Of a stretch of 64,000 nucleotides of DNA, positions 23,925 to 36,200 are shown one piece after another. The stretch comes from Volvox africanus (taxonomy: Eukaryota; Chlorophyta; Chlorophyceae; Chlamydomonadales; Volvocaceae): contig BSDZ01000078.1 in the NCBI GenBank assembly GCA_030268105.1, forward strand, positions 1,922,001 to 1,986,000. The letters run 5' to 3'. How positions within the stretch are numbered: the first letter of the stretch is position 1; each line of letters starts with the position of its first letter. Made by a program: the position numbers and the translations under genes. Under the pieces are notes generated by a model, which was not told the origin of the DNA, did no database searches, and worked only from the letters and a program-made list of their open reading frames with translations.

Positions 23925-24646
23925 TCCCCACAACATGGTAACGTTGCGTGCTTATGTAAATTCTCAGTTAGCTTTGTGGATCTGGAACCATGCCCGTCCG
24001 TCCGTCACCAGCACCGTCAGGTCTGTTGGGTGGAGATTTATACCTGCTAGAGGAAATATAACCATGGCTTTGGTGGAGGTGGAGGCAGTGACTTTGGCAG
24101 AGTCATTCAATCGGTCACTCAGTCCTTTAGCTGGGAGAATGTGGCAGAGCAGGAGGCCGTGTGCATCTGTGTGTGTCTTGGCTTGGCTTGCAAGCGCACA
24201 GAGGCGCAGGCGAAGGAGCGCTTTGCTGGTGACACAGGACGTGTTCCCTGCTGGATTCATGATTACGATGTGTGACAGCGTTGCTTACTGGGGGCGGTTA
24301 AATGAAGGCGGCAGCGTGTTGGTGGTAGTGGTGGTGATGGTGGTACTGCTCCAGTGGCGCAACGGTGTGTTAGCGGAGTGCGGCGGGTGGTTGCATGCAT
24401 TGGTCCGGTGATTGTAGTGATTCGAGGAATGGTATTCTAATTCCTAAGGGTTTCGGGGCGGGAGCGATCTCCGCCGGCGAAATTGCGCATGAAGGCGGAC
24501 GTGCCGTCGTGGGAGGGTTAGAGAACTAAACGGGTAAAATGCACAGATTGGTGCTTCGATGGTGGTGGTGGTGCTTCGGTTAGCTATAATGGGTGACCAG
24601 CATAACCGCGGCCGCTGTGGTTTCCCACACATTCTGGGCAGCCGAC

Positions 24647-24707
24647 AGCCACCAGGGGTTTACCAACTGGTGATCTGGTGATCAGCCACCAGGGGTTTAC
24701 CAACTGG
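24647..24707. repeat. two direct copies of a 24-bp word
   Basis: A 24-base sequence that includes CCACCAGGGGTTTACCAACT occurs at 24647-24670 and again at 24684-24707. It lies in the 3' region of SULP1. Confidence 0.85.
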
Positions 24708-24891
24708 GGATCTTTCCCGTGTTGTGCTGTGCGGAGGGGTGAATACAACTTAGGTTGTGTTCCCCATGGGGGCTGGGGAGGCATAGCCGCGTCCTACGTC
24801 CCACGTCGCCAGCCAACGGGTGTGGCGCGGCGGTCCACCGGGATTTGGGGTCACGACAGAGGAGCGTTCGCCTAAATGCTCAGTAGGGTGC

Positions 24892-24896
24892 TGTAA
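24892..24896 (+). terminator. candidate TGTAA polyadenylation signal for SULP1
   Basis: TGTAA lies about 970 bases beyond the stop. A nearer TGTAA at 23955 is too close for a normal 3' UTR but cannot be excluded. Confidence 0.35.
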
Positions 24897-24950
24897 GGAG
24901 GGATCTTGGACTTCACTTCTTACGTTGTTAGTTAATCACGCGCGCTCCTT

Positions 24951-25430
24951 ATGTCTCTCATAGACCCGGCCGCTTCTCCAGGTACCCGGTTTGGGAGTGC
25001 GTCATTTATGCCGATTGCTTGGAAGGCACAAATTCGATTATCGTATCAGTGGATTGGTAGATGGCGGGAGGTGGGTGAGTGGGGCCCGGGGTCCACCGGT
25101 GGCCACTTGTGGATTGCAGGGTCGATGCCGCGGCGCTATAACACGACTTGCTTTCCGCATGTGAGGCGTCGGGCGTCGTCGAATTCCTCTTTATCACGGG
25201 ATGAGCTTTTGCCGGCTCTATCGCGCGCTCTCGGTTGGGTTTTACTGACACGACAGCATGAGGAGGGGTTGCGGCGCTGTGTTCGTACTTGTGCCGAACA
25301 GATGCCCTCCACTGGCCATGCATCCGTAGCAAGGCTTTTTGGGGTGTTAACTGGTTGTACCATACAGGCTGCAAGAAGATTGCGTAATCACATGTGTTGC
25401 TTCAGCATTCTTTGGTGGCCCCGGCTGTGA
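24951..25430 (+). CDS. doubtful 159-codon open frame
   Basis: An ATG frame runs to a stop with no obvious repeat. Parts are protein-like (LLPALSRALGWVLLTRQHEE). There is no recognised domain and no splice support, and the region has sizeable frames on the other strand too. The remaining DNA from 25.4 to 26.4 kb shows nothing I can support. Confidence 0.2.
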   Translation: MSLIDPAASPGTRFGSASFMPIAWKAQIRLSYQWIGRWREVGEWGPGSTGGHLWIAGSMPRRYNTTCFPHVRRRASSNSSLSRDELLPALSRALGWVLLTRQHEEGLRRCVRTCAEQMPSTGHASVARLFGVLTGCTIQAARRLRNHMCCFSILWWPRL

Positions 25431-26428
25431 GGTCTTCCCAATGCTTTTTATTGAGCGCGGGGATTTCCCTGGTCGTGTACCTTATCTATGGGTACCCTCA
25501 TGCCTGTGATTACGCCACACACACACAGACATTAACACAATGCTGTTGTTGCTTGCTGCTTCTGCAGCTGCGGGCCAGGCTTGGGCCTTGCATTCAGGAT
25601 GGTCGATGAAGTTTCTGTGTGTGTATGTGTGAGGGAATATTAGGGTCCACACAACAAGGACGATTCGTGGTTTAGAGCTGCGATGTTGCACAGCCGGCCT
25701 CGACTGTTTCTCGCCCTCCCTCCCTCCCGTTTCCCCCCTTAGCACCTGTCAAGTTTCAGCCGTGGTGCCGTAGTGAGCGTATGGTAGTCCAAGAATGTTG
25801 AGTCAAACCTGGTATGGCCCCCGGCCTCCGTCTCTCCCAGTCTGCAGTTGAGCATGCAAATGATAGTGCCCACCTACTGTACTGTGCTGTACTAGACTCG
25901 GCTAGGGCAGGAGTCCACACATCGACACATCATGACATCATTCCTGTTCCTAAAGAGATGCACAAGTAGATTTGAAGGAATAGTGGCAAGGCCTTTCAGG
26001 CGAGCAAAGCCATCAGCCTTCAGGGGGGCCCCGGCGCTGCAACTGAGAGCGTGAGAAGTTGATTGCTCCCATGACCCAACTTCTTGCACACACCACCCTC
26101 AAAGTTGGAACCACTACCGGTTCCCTACAGAGTACAGAGATGTACCTATCGGCCCCCTGTCCCCCGGTCCATCTTGCCCTGTACGCGAGTTCTCTTCGTC
26201 AGTCCAGCCTTATTAGCGGCTAGGCTGAGAGGCTACCTCCATTTCTCCGTCCCATCCAGATCCTCCTGCCACTCAAGCCTCATGCCTGATTAGTACCATC
26301 AGCACCCAGACCCGGTCCACATTCCCGGTGGTACCAGACGCCGGACGGGGGCGAGCGTAGTTCAAAACTGACAATTGACTTTTTTGGTTGGAAATCCCCT
26401 AACGCCCCAAAGTCCATCCAAGCGTGAG

Positions 26429-28752
26429 TTAGTCGAAGGCGCCTAAGTCCGCAACGCTGGCAAGAAACTCCAAGTACTTCTGATCCGTGGACGCGGGCCC
26501 CGCATCACCGCCGGGCCGGCCCCCGGTGCCGGCCCCCGCCGCCATCGCTGGCTGGGGCGCTAGGCCAAAGCCAGAGCCCGCATCCGCCCGACCTGCTGCT
26601 GTTCCGGTTCCTAGCGCCGGACGTTTAGGCTTAGGCGCGGCGTCCTCTCTTCGCACACGAAGTGACGCGGGAACCTGGCGAACGTAGAGGAGATGCGAAG
26701 GCGAGGGCCACGCCGTGCGAGGGGTTGGGGAAAACGCACACGGGGTCAGGGGCGAAGCCATGCGATAGACGGGTGTTATAAGCTATAATATTTCTGACAG
26801 AGAGGCACAGTACCGACACTCTAGATTCCATCAGGTAAGGGAAAATGGAAGCCTGGGGCAGATGCACACAGCACACATGCGTCAATGAGCCTGCGCTGCC
26901 CCCTCAGCATTGCCGGCCATGGACCCACAGCCTAGCCCCACTCGCCCCGCAACATGCCCAGGTGCAGCGCTCAGCCCCACGCCAGCTAACCCACCAGCGA
27001 TAGCAGCTGTTTGTCCTGGGTCGCTGGCACCCTCTTTGCCACGGTGGAGGCACCAGTGATGGTCGCCTCCTTTGCTGTTCGCGCAGCACCGCCCGCAGGC
27101 AAGGACGTGAGAGCAGCCGGGGCTGAATATTGCGCCGGAGCGCCTGCTCGGGGCCGGAGGGAGTTGGATCAATATAGATGCAGTAAATATAAGGACGAAG
27201 ACCAGCGATTTGACAGGTGGAAAAAATGACGAATGCCTACCGGGGGGCGGCGGCATCCCAGGGGCATGCGGCGGCGGCGGCAGCGGCATGCCTGGAGGCG
27301 GGTACATGTGCGGCGGCGGAGGTGGCGGCGGCAAGCCTGGAGGCGGCCCCGGCAGTGGCATTCCCGGCGGCGGCCCTGGTGGCGGCGGCAACGGCGGCCC
27401 TCCACCCAGTGGTGGCGGAGGCGGTAACCCCGGCGGCGGCCCTGGCGGTGGCGGCAGCGGCATCCCTGGCCGCCCCGGCCGATGTCCTGCTGCCGCTGCC
27501 GCTGCCGCTGCTGCTGCTGCTGTCGACCCAGGCCCTATTCCTGGAGGTGCGTCGTCTTCCGTGCCTGAGCGAGAACGGAGGAACGCGCTGAAGGTTACGT
27601 AAGGGGTATGTACGGACGACGTAGCATAGAAACAAGCATTGATGGAGGTAAACAAGTGAGAGGCTACACCGATCCCACATTAGCGAGTGATTGAAGACCG
27701 CTGTAACAAAATGATAAGTAATGTAAACAACCAGCATACTGACCTGGCGCTGGCGGCTGCGCACTCTCCCCTGCTGCTGCCGTTGCCGCCGCGGCGGCAG
27801 CTGCTGCAGCCAAGATCGGCGGTGGCGGTCCCGGCGGCGGCGGTAACCGCCCGGCAGCCATCATTGGTGGCGGCCTCATCGGCGGCGGCAGTTTGTACCC
27901 CGGGGGCGGATGGTCCGGCGGCGGCAACACCGGCGGCGGCCGCTCATCCGGCGGCGGCAGCGGCTCCGTAGGCGCCGCCCCCGGTGCGGGGCCCATCGGC
28001 AGCGGTGGCGCCGCCGGAGGCGGCGGCATGGTCGGCTTTGGCCCTGCCGGCAGTGGCGGCGCTTTAGGCACTGGAATTGCGGGCCCGGAGGGCGCTTTTG
28101 TCGGTGCCGCAGGCACGACTCCTTTTCCGGGTGGTGGTGCACCCGTGGGGTTTAACGTCGGGTGGTAGTAGGGGGAGTCCTGCGGGCGCAACATTACGGG
28201 ACCTGCTGCGCCGGGTGCTGCCAGCTGGGGACCGCCTATCTTCGCTTTCAGTTCTTCCTCCTGCGACGGAAGGTAAAAGAGAACAGCCACAACAAGAAGG
28301 GAGTAAGCCCTGAGGGCCTTGAGATGCCAAAATGATACCACGAGGCAAAATCTCTCATAGCGAGATGATACTCCACAAAGGAAAGCTGCATGGTACGACT
28401 GTCCAAACCATCCCCGACCGTACCGCCTCTGAATAATGGAGTTCGAGACGACGGAGCGGCAGACCCACAGTCCTGACAGTATTTAGCGCACCTTTTTACG
28501 CTTAATCGCTTGGTCATATGCCTCTTGCAGGGCCTTCTTCTTCAGCTTAAGATTCTTTGGAAGTGTGCCGTTCTCCTCCATGCTGATCAGCTCCTGAAGT
28601 TCCTTCTTTAACGTGTCCGGATCTGACCTCAGCTTTGCGCCCTCGCGAATGAACTTGCGCTCCATCTTGTTCCGTGCCACCTCCTTCTTTCGCTGCTCCT
28701 TGCGGAATGCATCCGCAGGGTTTAGCAGCCTGCCACCTTTTGTTTTCACCAT
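26429..28752 (-). CDS. WBP11: WBP11-like (WW domain-binding protein 11) pre-mRNA splicing factor
   Basis: Minus-strand join: 26429-26674, 26995-27143, 27241-27564, 27744-28260, 28492-28752; phases agree throughout, 498 residues. The N-terminus is the Wbp11 domain: MVKTKGGRLLNPADAFRKEQ then RKKEVARNKMERKFIREGAK, continuing with a charged coiled coil. The middle is Pro-rich (repeated PPPPGPPPG and PPGMPLPPPP), the expected WW/EVH1 ligand. The C-terminus carries EATITGASTVAKR, VPASLRVRRED and DQKYLEFLASVADLGAFD, matching the conserved family end. WBP11 acts in the nucleus with PQBP1 in splicing. The start codon lies about 390 bases from the divergent CPBP protease gene. Confidence 0.93.
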
Positions 28753-29140
28753 TTGTGACCAATGCTGCCAGGACGGTCAGGGCCACCTAATTAGTTGTCT
28801 AACTCGCAGATTGGGCCCCCTTGGGACGAGAGGCGATGGAGACCTTAAACCATACAAAAAGCAATCAATAACAATGAAGCAAAAGCATCTGTAAAAAGCG
28901 CCAAGTGCAATTCAAGCTTCTTAATACACGAAAGAAACACCCTATCTATATTTGAGCAATTACAATTGGAGTTCTACGATTCTCTTATGTTTATTTTATC
29001 AGGATTATTTTTTATTTTTTGGATGTCAATTTCGTTGCTCGAGTTGACGGCAAACGGTTGCAGTACGAAGCCAGTAGAAATAGGCGACAGGCTCCCATTA
29101 TATGCATTTTCGGTGAGTTATACTCTTACAAATTTTGCAG
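28753..29140. promoter_or_regulatory. shared divergent intergenic region, WBP11 / CPBP protease
   Basis: Fewer than 400 bases separate the two start codons, which face away from each other. A GTGAGT donor at 29113 and a TTTTGCAG acceptor ending at 29140 suggest a 27-base gap too short for an ordinary intron, so the protease ATG may instead follow a longer 5' UTR intron with a different donor. No promoter motif is obvious. Confidence 0.45.
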
Positions 29141-31923
29141 ATGGCTTCCACTGCCTTTCACCGTCGATCATGTACTTCAGACACAACACAATCCCTGCTT
29201 CGCGCACATCTGCACCCACCACAAGGTTGGAACAGCTTTCCGCTAGGCCATATTGCAAAGGTCTGCGCCTGCCCAGGACAGCCGACAGAAAGTCGTAAAA
29301 TGTTCGCCGTTCCCACCAATCGAGAACAGTCCAGTTCAGCAAATGGAAGCAAAGCCCATGGAGCAGCAGCTGAAAGCCATTCCGCAAGCCATCCGGGCTC
29401 CCCGTCCCCACCCACCACCTCCAGTATTGCACCTGAATCTGATCCCTCGTTCAAGGCCCTGCTGCCGAAGCTGAGCCCTGAAGGCCTGGTCTCCGAGGCA
29501 CTCTCTGGCCAACTCCTTTCTAACGCAAAGCGCGTCTTTCCGAAAGTCGTATGGGGACCAACACAACTAGTCCAGGTGCTGATTAGGCTCTTAGGGTTAT
29601 CTATCGCATCAATCGCAGCTATCAATCGTTGGAATGGCACCTGTACGGCGCAGTAACTTTGCCTTATCTATCGTACCTGCCGTACTGGTTGCTCGGGTGC
29701 ACGTATCGTACACGTCGTACCTGGCTTACAGGTCATGGCCTGGAGTACCGCCTTGGCAGTGCTGAGCGTGACAGCTGCCGCCACGACGCCTCAGGTGATT
29801 CGCGTGGAAGGGGCTTGCTTCCATGGCTTCCACCATCGTCATAACACGACGACAGAAAGTCGTATTTTTTCTGAAGCTCCCTGTGAATCTATTCTGGTGG
29901 ACCGAGATGGCAGAGGGCAATGACATATTTTTTATTTTACATAACTGGAATAGATACGGGTATGGAAAAAAGGCAAGATTGTCCTGGACGGTACTGCAGG
30001 TGCAGATATGTACCATAGCTCCAGAACCGAGTGGTCTGGTCGCACGGCTACCGCTTCCCCTTTCACCATGTATCTGATACCATGGGTGGTCCTACTGGAT
30101 GGGTCTCAGAGGTGAAGTCCGGCAACCATGACTGATTGACACATTGGCAGTATTTAGTTGCGCCACCGTCACTACCGTGCGTTGTCGCCCGCTGACTCAA
30201 ACACATCACAGGCATCAGCGCTTTCCGCTGACGACGAGCTCCGAAGCGCCGCTGTACGACATCTTGGTCTGGAGACGCTGTGCTGCTGCCTGACTGTTGC
30301 TGTACTTTACATGGGGCTAAGACGAAGCAAACCCAGGTGTGCATGTGGTTCAGTTTGATCGTTAGGCGTTGACCATTAGGCGTTAATTGACAGGTTCGCA
30401 ACTTGGCATTCTTCTCGCTAGGGAGAGAAGTAGGCCCCTGAAAATGTGTGTGGAAAACAAAGCGGGTGGAAACAAACATACGGTGTGTTTTCGGCGGCAC
30501 ATTCCCCGCTACATTCCCCGGTATCCCTTCCTGCGGAGCCACTCCGAAATGCATGTGGCTTACACTAGGGTCCAATACCAAACCTGACCTTGTGTACGGC
30601 AAATCGTCTTTCCATTCCTTGCCAGGTCAGCGGGCTTCTTTCGGTACGATGTGTCCCCGCAGCTGGTCATGAGTGTGGCGGCATTAGCGGCGGTGTCGTA
30701 CCCGCTTGCTGATCCGGTGCTGTACGGCATTTGTTCCGAGGTCGAACAGGTGCCTCTGCCCATGTGCGAATCTCTTACTGTTTGCGGGAGCTTTTCCAGT
30801 TTGTCTGTCCGCTGCTCTGAAGGAAAATCGAGCTTTCCGGAGGTTACCCTCTCTGTTTTTTGACATTTTGTCACGACATGATGGTGCGAATCGTACATTA
30901 GTCGTACATGAGTTGCAAAAACGGCTAAACCCCAGAAGAAATACGCATAGGACGAGCGTAATAATAAATATATTGTGTACTTTAGAAGTATTCATTATTC
31001 ATCTGCAGACGTCCTCAGCACGAAGTATGCCGGGAGCCATGTTATGTTACGACAATCTCTTCCGTTGTGTCGTACTTTCACTACCGTATCATCTAGCCCT
31101 TGGCCGCCCTGGGCCATATTGTTCCACTGTTCCTTAGGTCCTCGGTTTACCCAACCAGCTGCCCGACTCCGGGGCCACTCTGGTGACACAATTGCGGGGC
31201 GCGATGGCGGCGGGAGATGGTGCGAGTGTCGCCATGCATGCGGTCGCCTCATGCCTCGTTGGGCCTTTCTGGGAGGAGGTACGACGGGGTACGGCGGCGC
31301 GGGTACGACAGGGTACGGACGGTGTGCGTGATCATATTATTTCCCGTGTGCTTCAACTTTTTAACTTAAAGAGCCGCAAACTGTAATGAGGAAGAAGAGT
31401 GTCCGCGCAAGGAGGGATGCGGCAAAAGAACCGTTCAGTGTTCAAACGAACAACAAACCAACCGAATATATGAAAATTGTACATTGCGTGTTTGTTTTTG
31501 TGTGCATGTGCGTGTGCGTGTTTGTGTGTTTATCTCGTCATAGGGCTATGTGTTTTTATTCGCATTCGTTACCCCGCATCGTATAATAACATACACACAT
31601 ACGCACCAACACCACCTTATCATAACTCCCCTGACCCATGGGTCCCTCGCACGGCACCGGCGAAGACCTTCTGGCGCGGCTTCTTCCTGGCATCCCTCAC
31701 TCGTGTCCTCCCTCCCTGGATCTGCGTGGCGGTCAGTTCCACCGTCTTCGCCGCCCTTCATCTGGGCCCGGGTAACCTGTTGCCAATTGGGGCCTTATCA
31801 GCGATCTGTGACGTGCTGTACCTGCGGACGTGCACTTTGGCGGCGCCGCTGATCTTCCATGTGGGTTGGAACGCGTACCAGGTGTTGGGGGTGCTGCTGG
31901 CTAATAAAGACAACTTTGTGTGA
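29141..31923 (+). CDS. plastid-type CPBP (CAAX-like) intramembrane metalloprotease
   Basis: Join 29141-29575, 29732-29794, 30212-30336, 30626-30749, 31138-31278, 31666-31923; phases agree, 381 residues. The first 60 residues start MASTAFHRRSC and are Ser/Arg-rich without acids, like a plastid transit peptide. Several hydrophobic segments follow (AWSTALAVLSVTAAA, LVMSVAALAAVSYPLADPVL). The three CPBP motifs are present: EETFWRG, made by joining exons five and six (EExxxRG), FAALH (FxxxH) and HVGWN (HxxxN). Members cleave or scaffold membrane proteins; the substrate here is unknown. The end of exon 1 is a choice between two donors. The catalytic motifs are intact. Confidence 0.88.
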
Positions 31924-33297
31924 GGTTAGAGAGCTAGTCGTTGGTGTGAACTGCTGGGCTGGTGTGGGTTGTCAGGACGGGCCTGAACACGGGGTGCTTT
32001 AGAGGCTTTCGTCCGGTCTGGCGTTTGGGACTTCGACTTGAGGTTTCTGGGGGCTTCCGGCTCGGGCTCGGGCTCTTGGGTTTGGCAGTCATCGATGAGC
32101 CAAACTGTCGATTGAGTGGGACGCAGTTGAGGAAGGACGCGGACGTGGTGAGGTCCAGATTCAGACTGTATCGAAGCACTAGGTATCGGGGAGAAAAAGG
32201 GAGGGAGAGAGAGAGAGGGGGGCCGCCGCCACAGCGGATGATCGTTTATTCAAAAAGAAGTATTTCGGTGCCGGGTTTTAATGACAGATTTATGGTTTTC
32301 TTTATTTGTGAAACGCGCAATTTGGGATGGAGTATGAACGGGATGATTATCTAGAGGAGCTGCTTCCTCCAAAATTATTCAACTGCTGCGGCCTGTGGTT
32401 GGGTTCCTTGCTTGTTGCAGGGGTTGGGTTTTATGGATTTTCGAAGTGCCCTTGGGCTTTGGTATGGGATGCTGGGATGGAGGCAAGGACTGCCGCGTGT
32501 GTCAGAAAGCTGAAAAAATTTGCGTAATACTGGTCGTTTTTAATGGTGGGGAGGAGATTTTTAACTGCTCCGTTTCGGGCAGCTTTTTGCTTTCCTGTTC
32601 AAGGAAGAACGACGTTACCATTGGAGCAGATAGTAACCAGGGCAGCAGATGATAAATATCGTGTCTTTATTGAGTTTGACGCATCTGCAATAATGATACG
32701 GTAATGAACTCCCGCACGCGAAAAGGATTGCGTAATACTATATAAGCGAATGCAGTGCCATCGCCCCTTGGCAGAATCGACGCACATTAGATTATCTCTT
32801 GGTGTAGCATATTAGATATATAAGCTTTCAATACTTCATAAGAGTGAATGTGGTGTTTAACCGGTCGCATTCGTTCCAGCTCAGCATCAGCTGCATTTTG
32901 AAACTTTAGCGAAGGTGCGGCATCTCTGGGCATGATTCTAACCACTTGATGAAATCTAACATATTCCATGCTATTAATTTTATAGTATTTCTTGCTTATT
33001 CGACGGTGTCATATCGTGCTCAGCGCACTTCCTGCAAGTCCTTGCACTTTACGCCCAAACGACACTTTGACACGTTAGGTGCAACATCCGCCCTACCAGC
33101 AATGTAGCCATGGAGAGTTCAACTGGCCCCTGGTGGCTGGGGTGTTCAGCCTCCTGCCTTTGCGTTGTGGCGAACCCTTGTTATCCATGCTCAAGCTTAC
33201 GCATCTAGCGCACAGCTTTTGCAAACCACAGCATCACTTCAAATCATCTACAGCTTGAGGCCCGGGCTTGCAGCGTCCGGTGGGCGATTCAACTGTT
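31924..33297. other. intergenic stretch
   Basis: It holds the 3' UTR of the CPBP gene and the 5' side of the F-box gene. An upstream first exon of the latter cannot be excluded, for instance behind the CTTGCAG at 33266-33272. I see no other gene. Confidence 0.45.
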
Positions 33298-36200
33298 ATG
33301 ATGACTTCAGCGGTCTTCATTCATCAGAAGCCACTTGCTCGTGGTCCGAGCCATATCAGCTCGGCGAGCTACGGATCTTCTCCTGCAGGATCTTTGCCAC
33401 CCTTCTCTCCACCATCGACGCTCACACACTCCGGTGCTTTGGGCGTTGCCGGAGCATCACCACCTTTCCGAGGGGGCTCGTCTTCTGCCGGTGGTGACAA
33501 GACGAACCCATACTTGGCAGCTAAAAAGTTCTGGAAGCGTATCTGTTTTGATCCGGCGCTGGACCCGACAGAGTACCTGGTAAGGACGACGGGTGCGGAC
33601 GAAGGTCAAAGTTTGAACGGGCGACACCTTCTTAACAGCGCGGTGGGATGTAGACCTAGTAGAGCAGAACCCCCCTGGCACACTTGGATCGCACCAATCA
33701 GCTCAATCGAGTTATACTAGAAACCGAGAAGCTTACCACCCAGGACTGGGGCCTTCAGGCGATTCGCCACATCAATATCTTAATTACCAACATCCGCCAC
33801 ATCAATCTCCAGCGATCCGCCACTACACGCGATCGCTCTAGGCGGCAAAGCAACTGTACTGCCAGCAACTCCCGGCAGTCAAGCCCTGCATCCCTTTACA
33901 ATGGGCAAAGGGTAACGCCCGTTCGTCGTAACATAACATGACGTAATCATTTCGCGTGATCCAAATCAGATCAGTACCCATCCGGTGTAGGTGTGTGTTT
34001 GTGTGCGTTCGTGTCTCCGGCACTGGAAGGTTATGGCACGGGTTATACGGCATATGGTTTGTGCGAATGAATCCTCCCGACTTCTAACTTGTTGTTGGCG
34101 AGCTTTATTGTAGCTTTGCGCTTCGCATTCACGTCTCTACGCCGAATAGTCTAGGCCTTCTCCCCTCCCACCCATTTCCTGTGTTTGGTTATTGGCTTCC
34201 TCATTGCATGCATCATCTCATCCTTTCCGTTTCAACCCTTAGTATCTTTTTCTCTTCATCCAGCCTCTTCTAAGTTTTATCATTTCGGTCCTCCTACTCA
34301 GTTCCGTCCTTAAAGTTGTAGTTCGAGATTTATAATTTAACCAGTTAACGTCAAGAGTTCTCAACTGATTCTGCCGTATTCGTATCTTATAACCTTATCC
34401 TCCCCTTCTATTTATGATTCCACCAACACCAATCGATTCCTTTATTCGGCTTCTCCCTCTGCTCGCCTTTCCCCATTTTTCTCCGTCTGCGTCCCGTTCA
34501 GATCGGGTTCATCGAGACTGTCCAGCAGCCGGAGCGTAAGTCGGGTGTAGAGGCGTGGAGTATGCGACTGCACGACAGGCTGTGTGAACTACCGTACAAC
34601 CTTTTCGTGGAGCGGTTCTGTGGTGGTGGTGGCGGAGGGCCGCTCATGCCAAGGGAGTCATCCCCCAACGCCGCGTGGCTCACCTCGTCCCAATCCACGA
34701 GCGACGAGGCCGCTAGCGACGTGCCGTACCACCGTATTGCGTACTTCAAGCACGGGAACGTGGTGGTCTGGTGAGTAACAAAAGTACGTCTAGTGCGACC
34801 GTATAAAAGTATGTCGTAACCATGAGTTACGACCCGTGGGTCAGTGTGCGATCGGCTTGTGGTCCTTGACCGCCGGCATGGTCCTCGTTGAACGACCCTT
34901 GTAAGCGCATCTTGTAGAATGCTATTTTTAGGGATTTAGGGTTTTGTCACTTTTATACAAGTAATTTAAGAAGTACGACATGCGTGCATGCGTCTTGCCT
35001 CTCCTGCGCTGCGCCCGGTCCTCAGGGAATCGGAGTATCACAAGCGCCGGCTGAGTGACCTGGCGCCAGCGGCTGTCATTGGGAGCTCTGATACCTGGGT
35101 AGGCGGCGGCGGCGGAGGCGGTGGCGGCACAGATCGCTCCTCCCGCCGCCCCAACAGCCGTGATGGCATGCTGACGCTGCCGGCCTCAGGCGCAGGGCTT
35201 CTCTCCCTCGGTAGCGGCTTCACACCGTTGGCGGGCATCAACGTGGATGGCGCCGGAGCCTTCACCGTGTCGGGGCGCAGTCCAAGAGGTGCGGCGCTCG
35301 TGGGATTTGATACTTCTTGCGTCCCCCATTCCTGCGTGTCCGTCCAGTTTCTCCGTCCCGCATGTTGTCCGTCTGGTGGTTTCCTGTGTGTCTCCTCTGT
35401 TGACGCAGCCGAAGGGTCACAACCCGAAGAATCGGTGTTATTAGGAAGATGTGTCAACGCGATCTCACGGCCCACCCATGAAAGCGAGCTCCGTGACCAC
35501 CACGACACCACCATCACCGCCATTATCACCACCCTCCTGGCGGAATAAGACATGTCACCTGTTTTAAGTGGGAGTGACTTGAGCGGTTCAGATAATTACC
35601 AAATTGATAATATACTTTCATGTACGGTACCCCGGGGAATGTTTGCGTTCTGGGAAACCCTGGCAGGTGTGAGCCCGGGGTGCAGCGACGATGGGCTGGA
35701 AGGGACCGGCAGCGACGACGATGAACTGCAGCTGCTGCTGGAAGAAGAGGAGGCGGCAGATGGGGAGGGGACGGATGTTGACGTTGTGGCAGCGGAGAGG
35801 GGCGACGTTGAGGAAGGGGTTGGCGGACGGGGCCCCGGCCAGGCGTTTTATCCCGTGCCAAGAGTCGGCAGCAGCACTGCCAGGAGCGGCAGTGCCACCG
35901 CCGCCGCCGCTGCAGCAGAGGTGGCGGTGGCACTGGATTTGGCGGCGTCGGCGCTGCCTGAAGCGCCGCCACCTCTTCCACAACTGCCGGAGGAGTGCTG
36001 GATGTCGATGTTGCAGCAGCAGCTGGGCGTCAGGGATGTCTGCATGGTGGGCAGAACGTGCAGGTGCGGGATCAGGTATCTGAGCCGGGGCACTGTACTT
36101 TTCATGTTTTTCGCCTTAGCAATTTATTATTACTTATTACCAAGCACCATCAAACCAACATCGGAAGAAACCTGAGTTCCGGGTTCTGTGCGTTTCATCA

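Noticed and set aside
28966..29113. Hydrophobic AT-rich + strand frame before the CPBP gene, possibly organellar
   Set aside because: Too short to assign to any organelle gene and its donor leaves an impossibly short intron; treated as 5' UTR.
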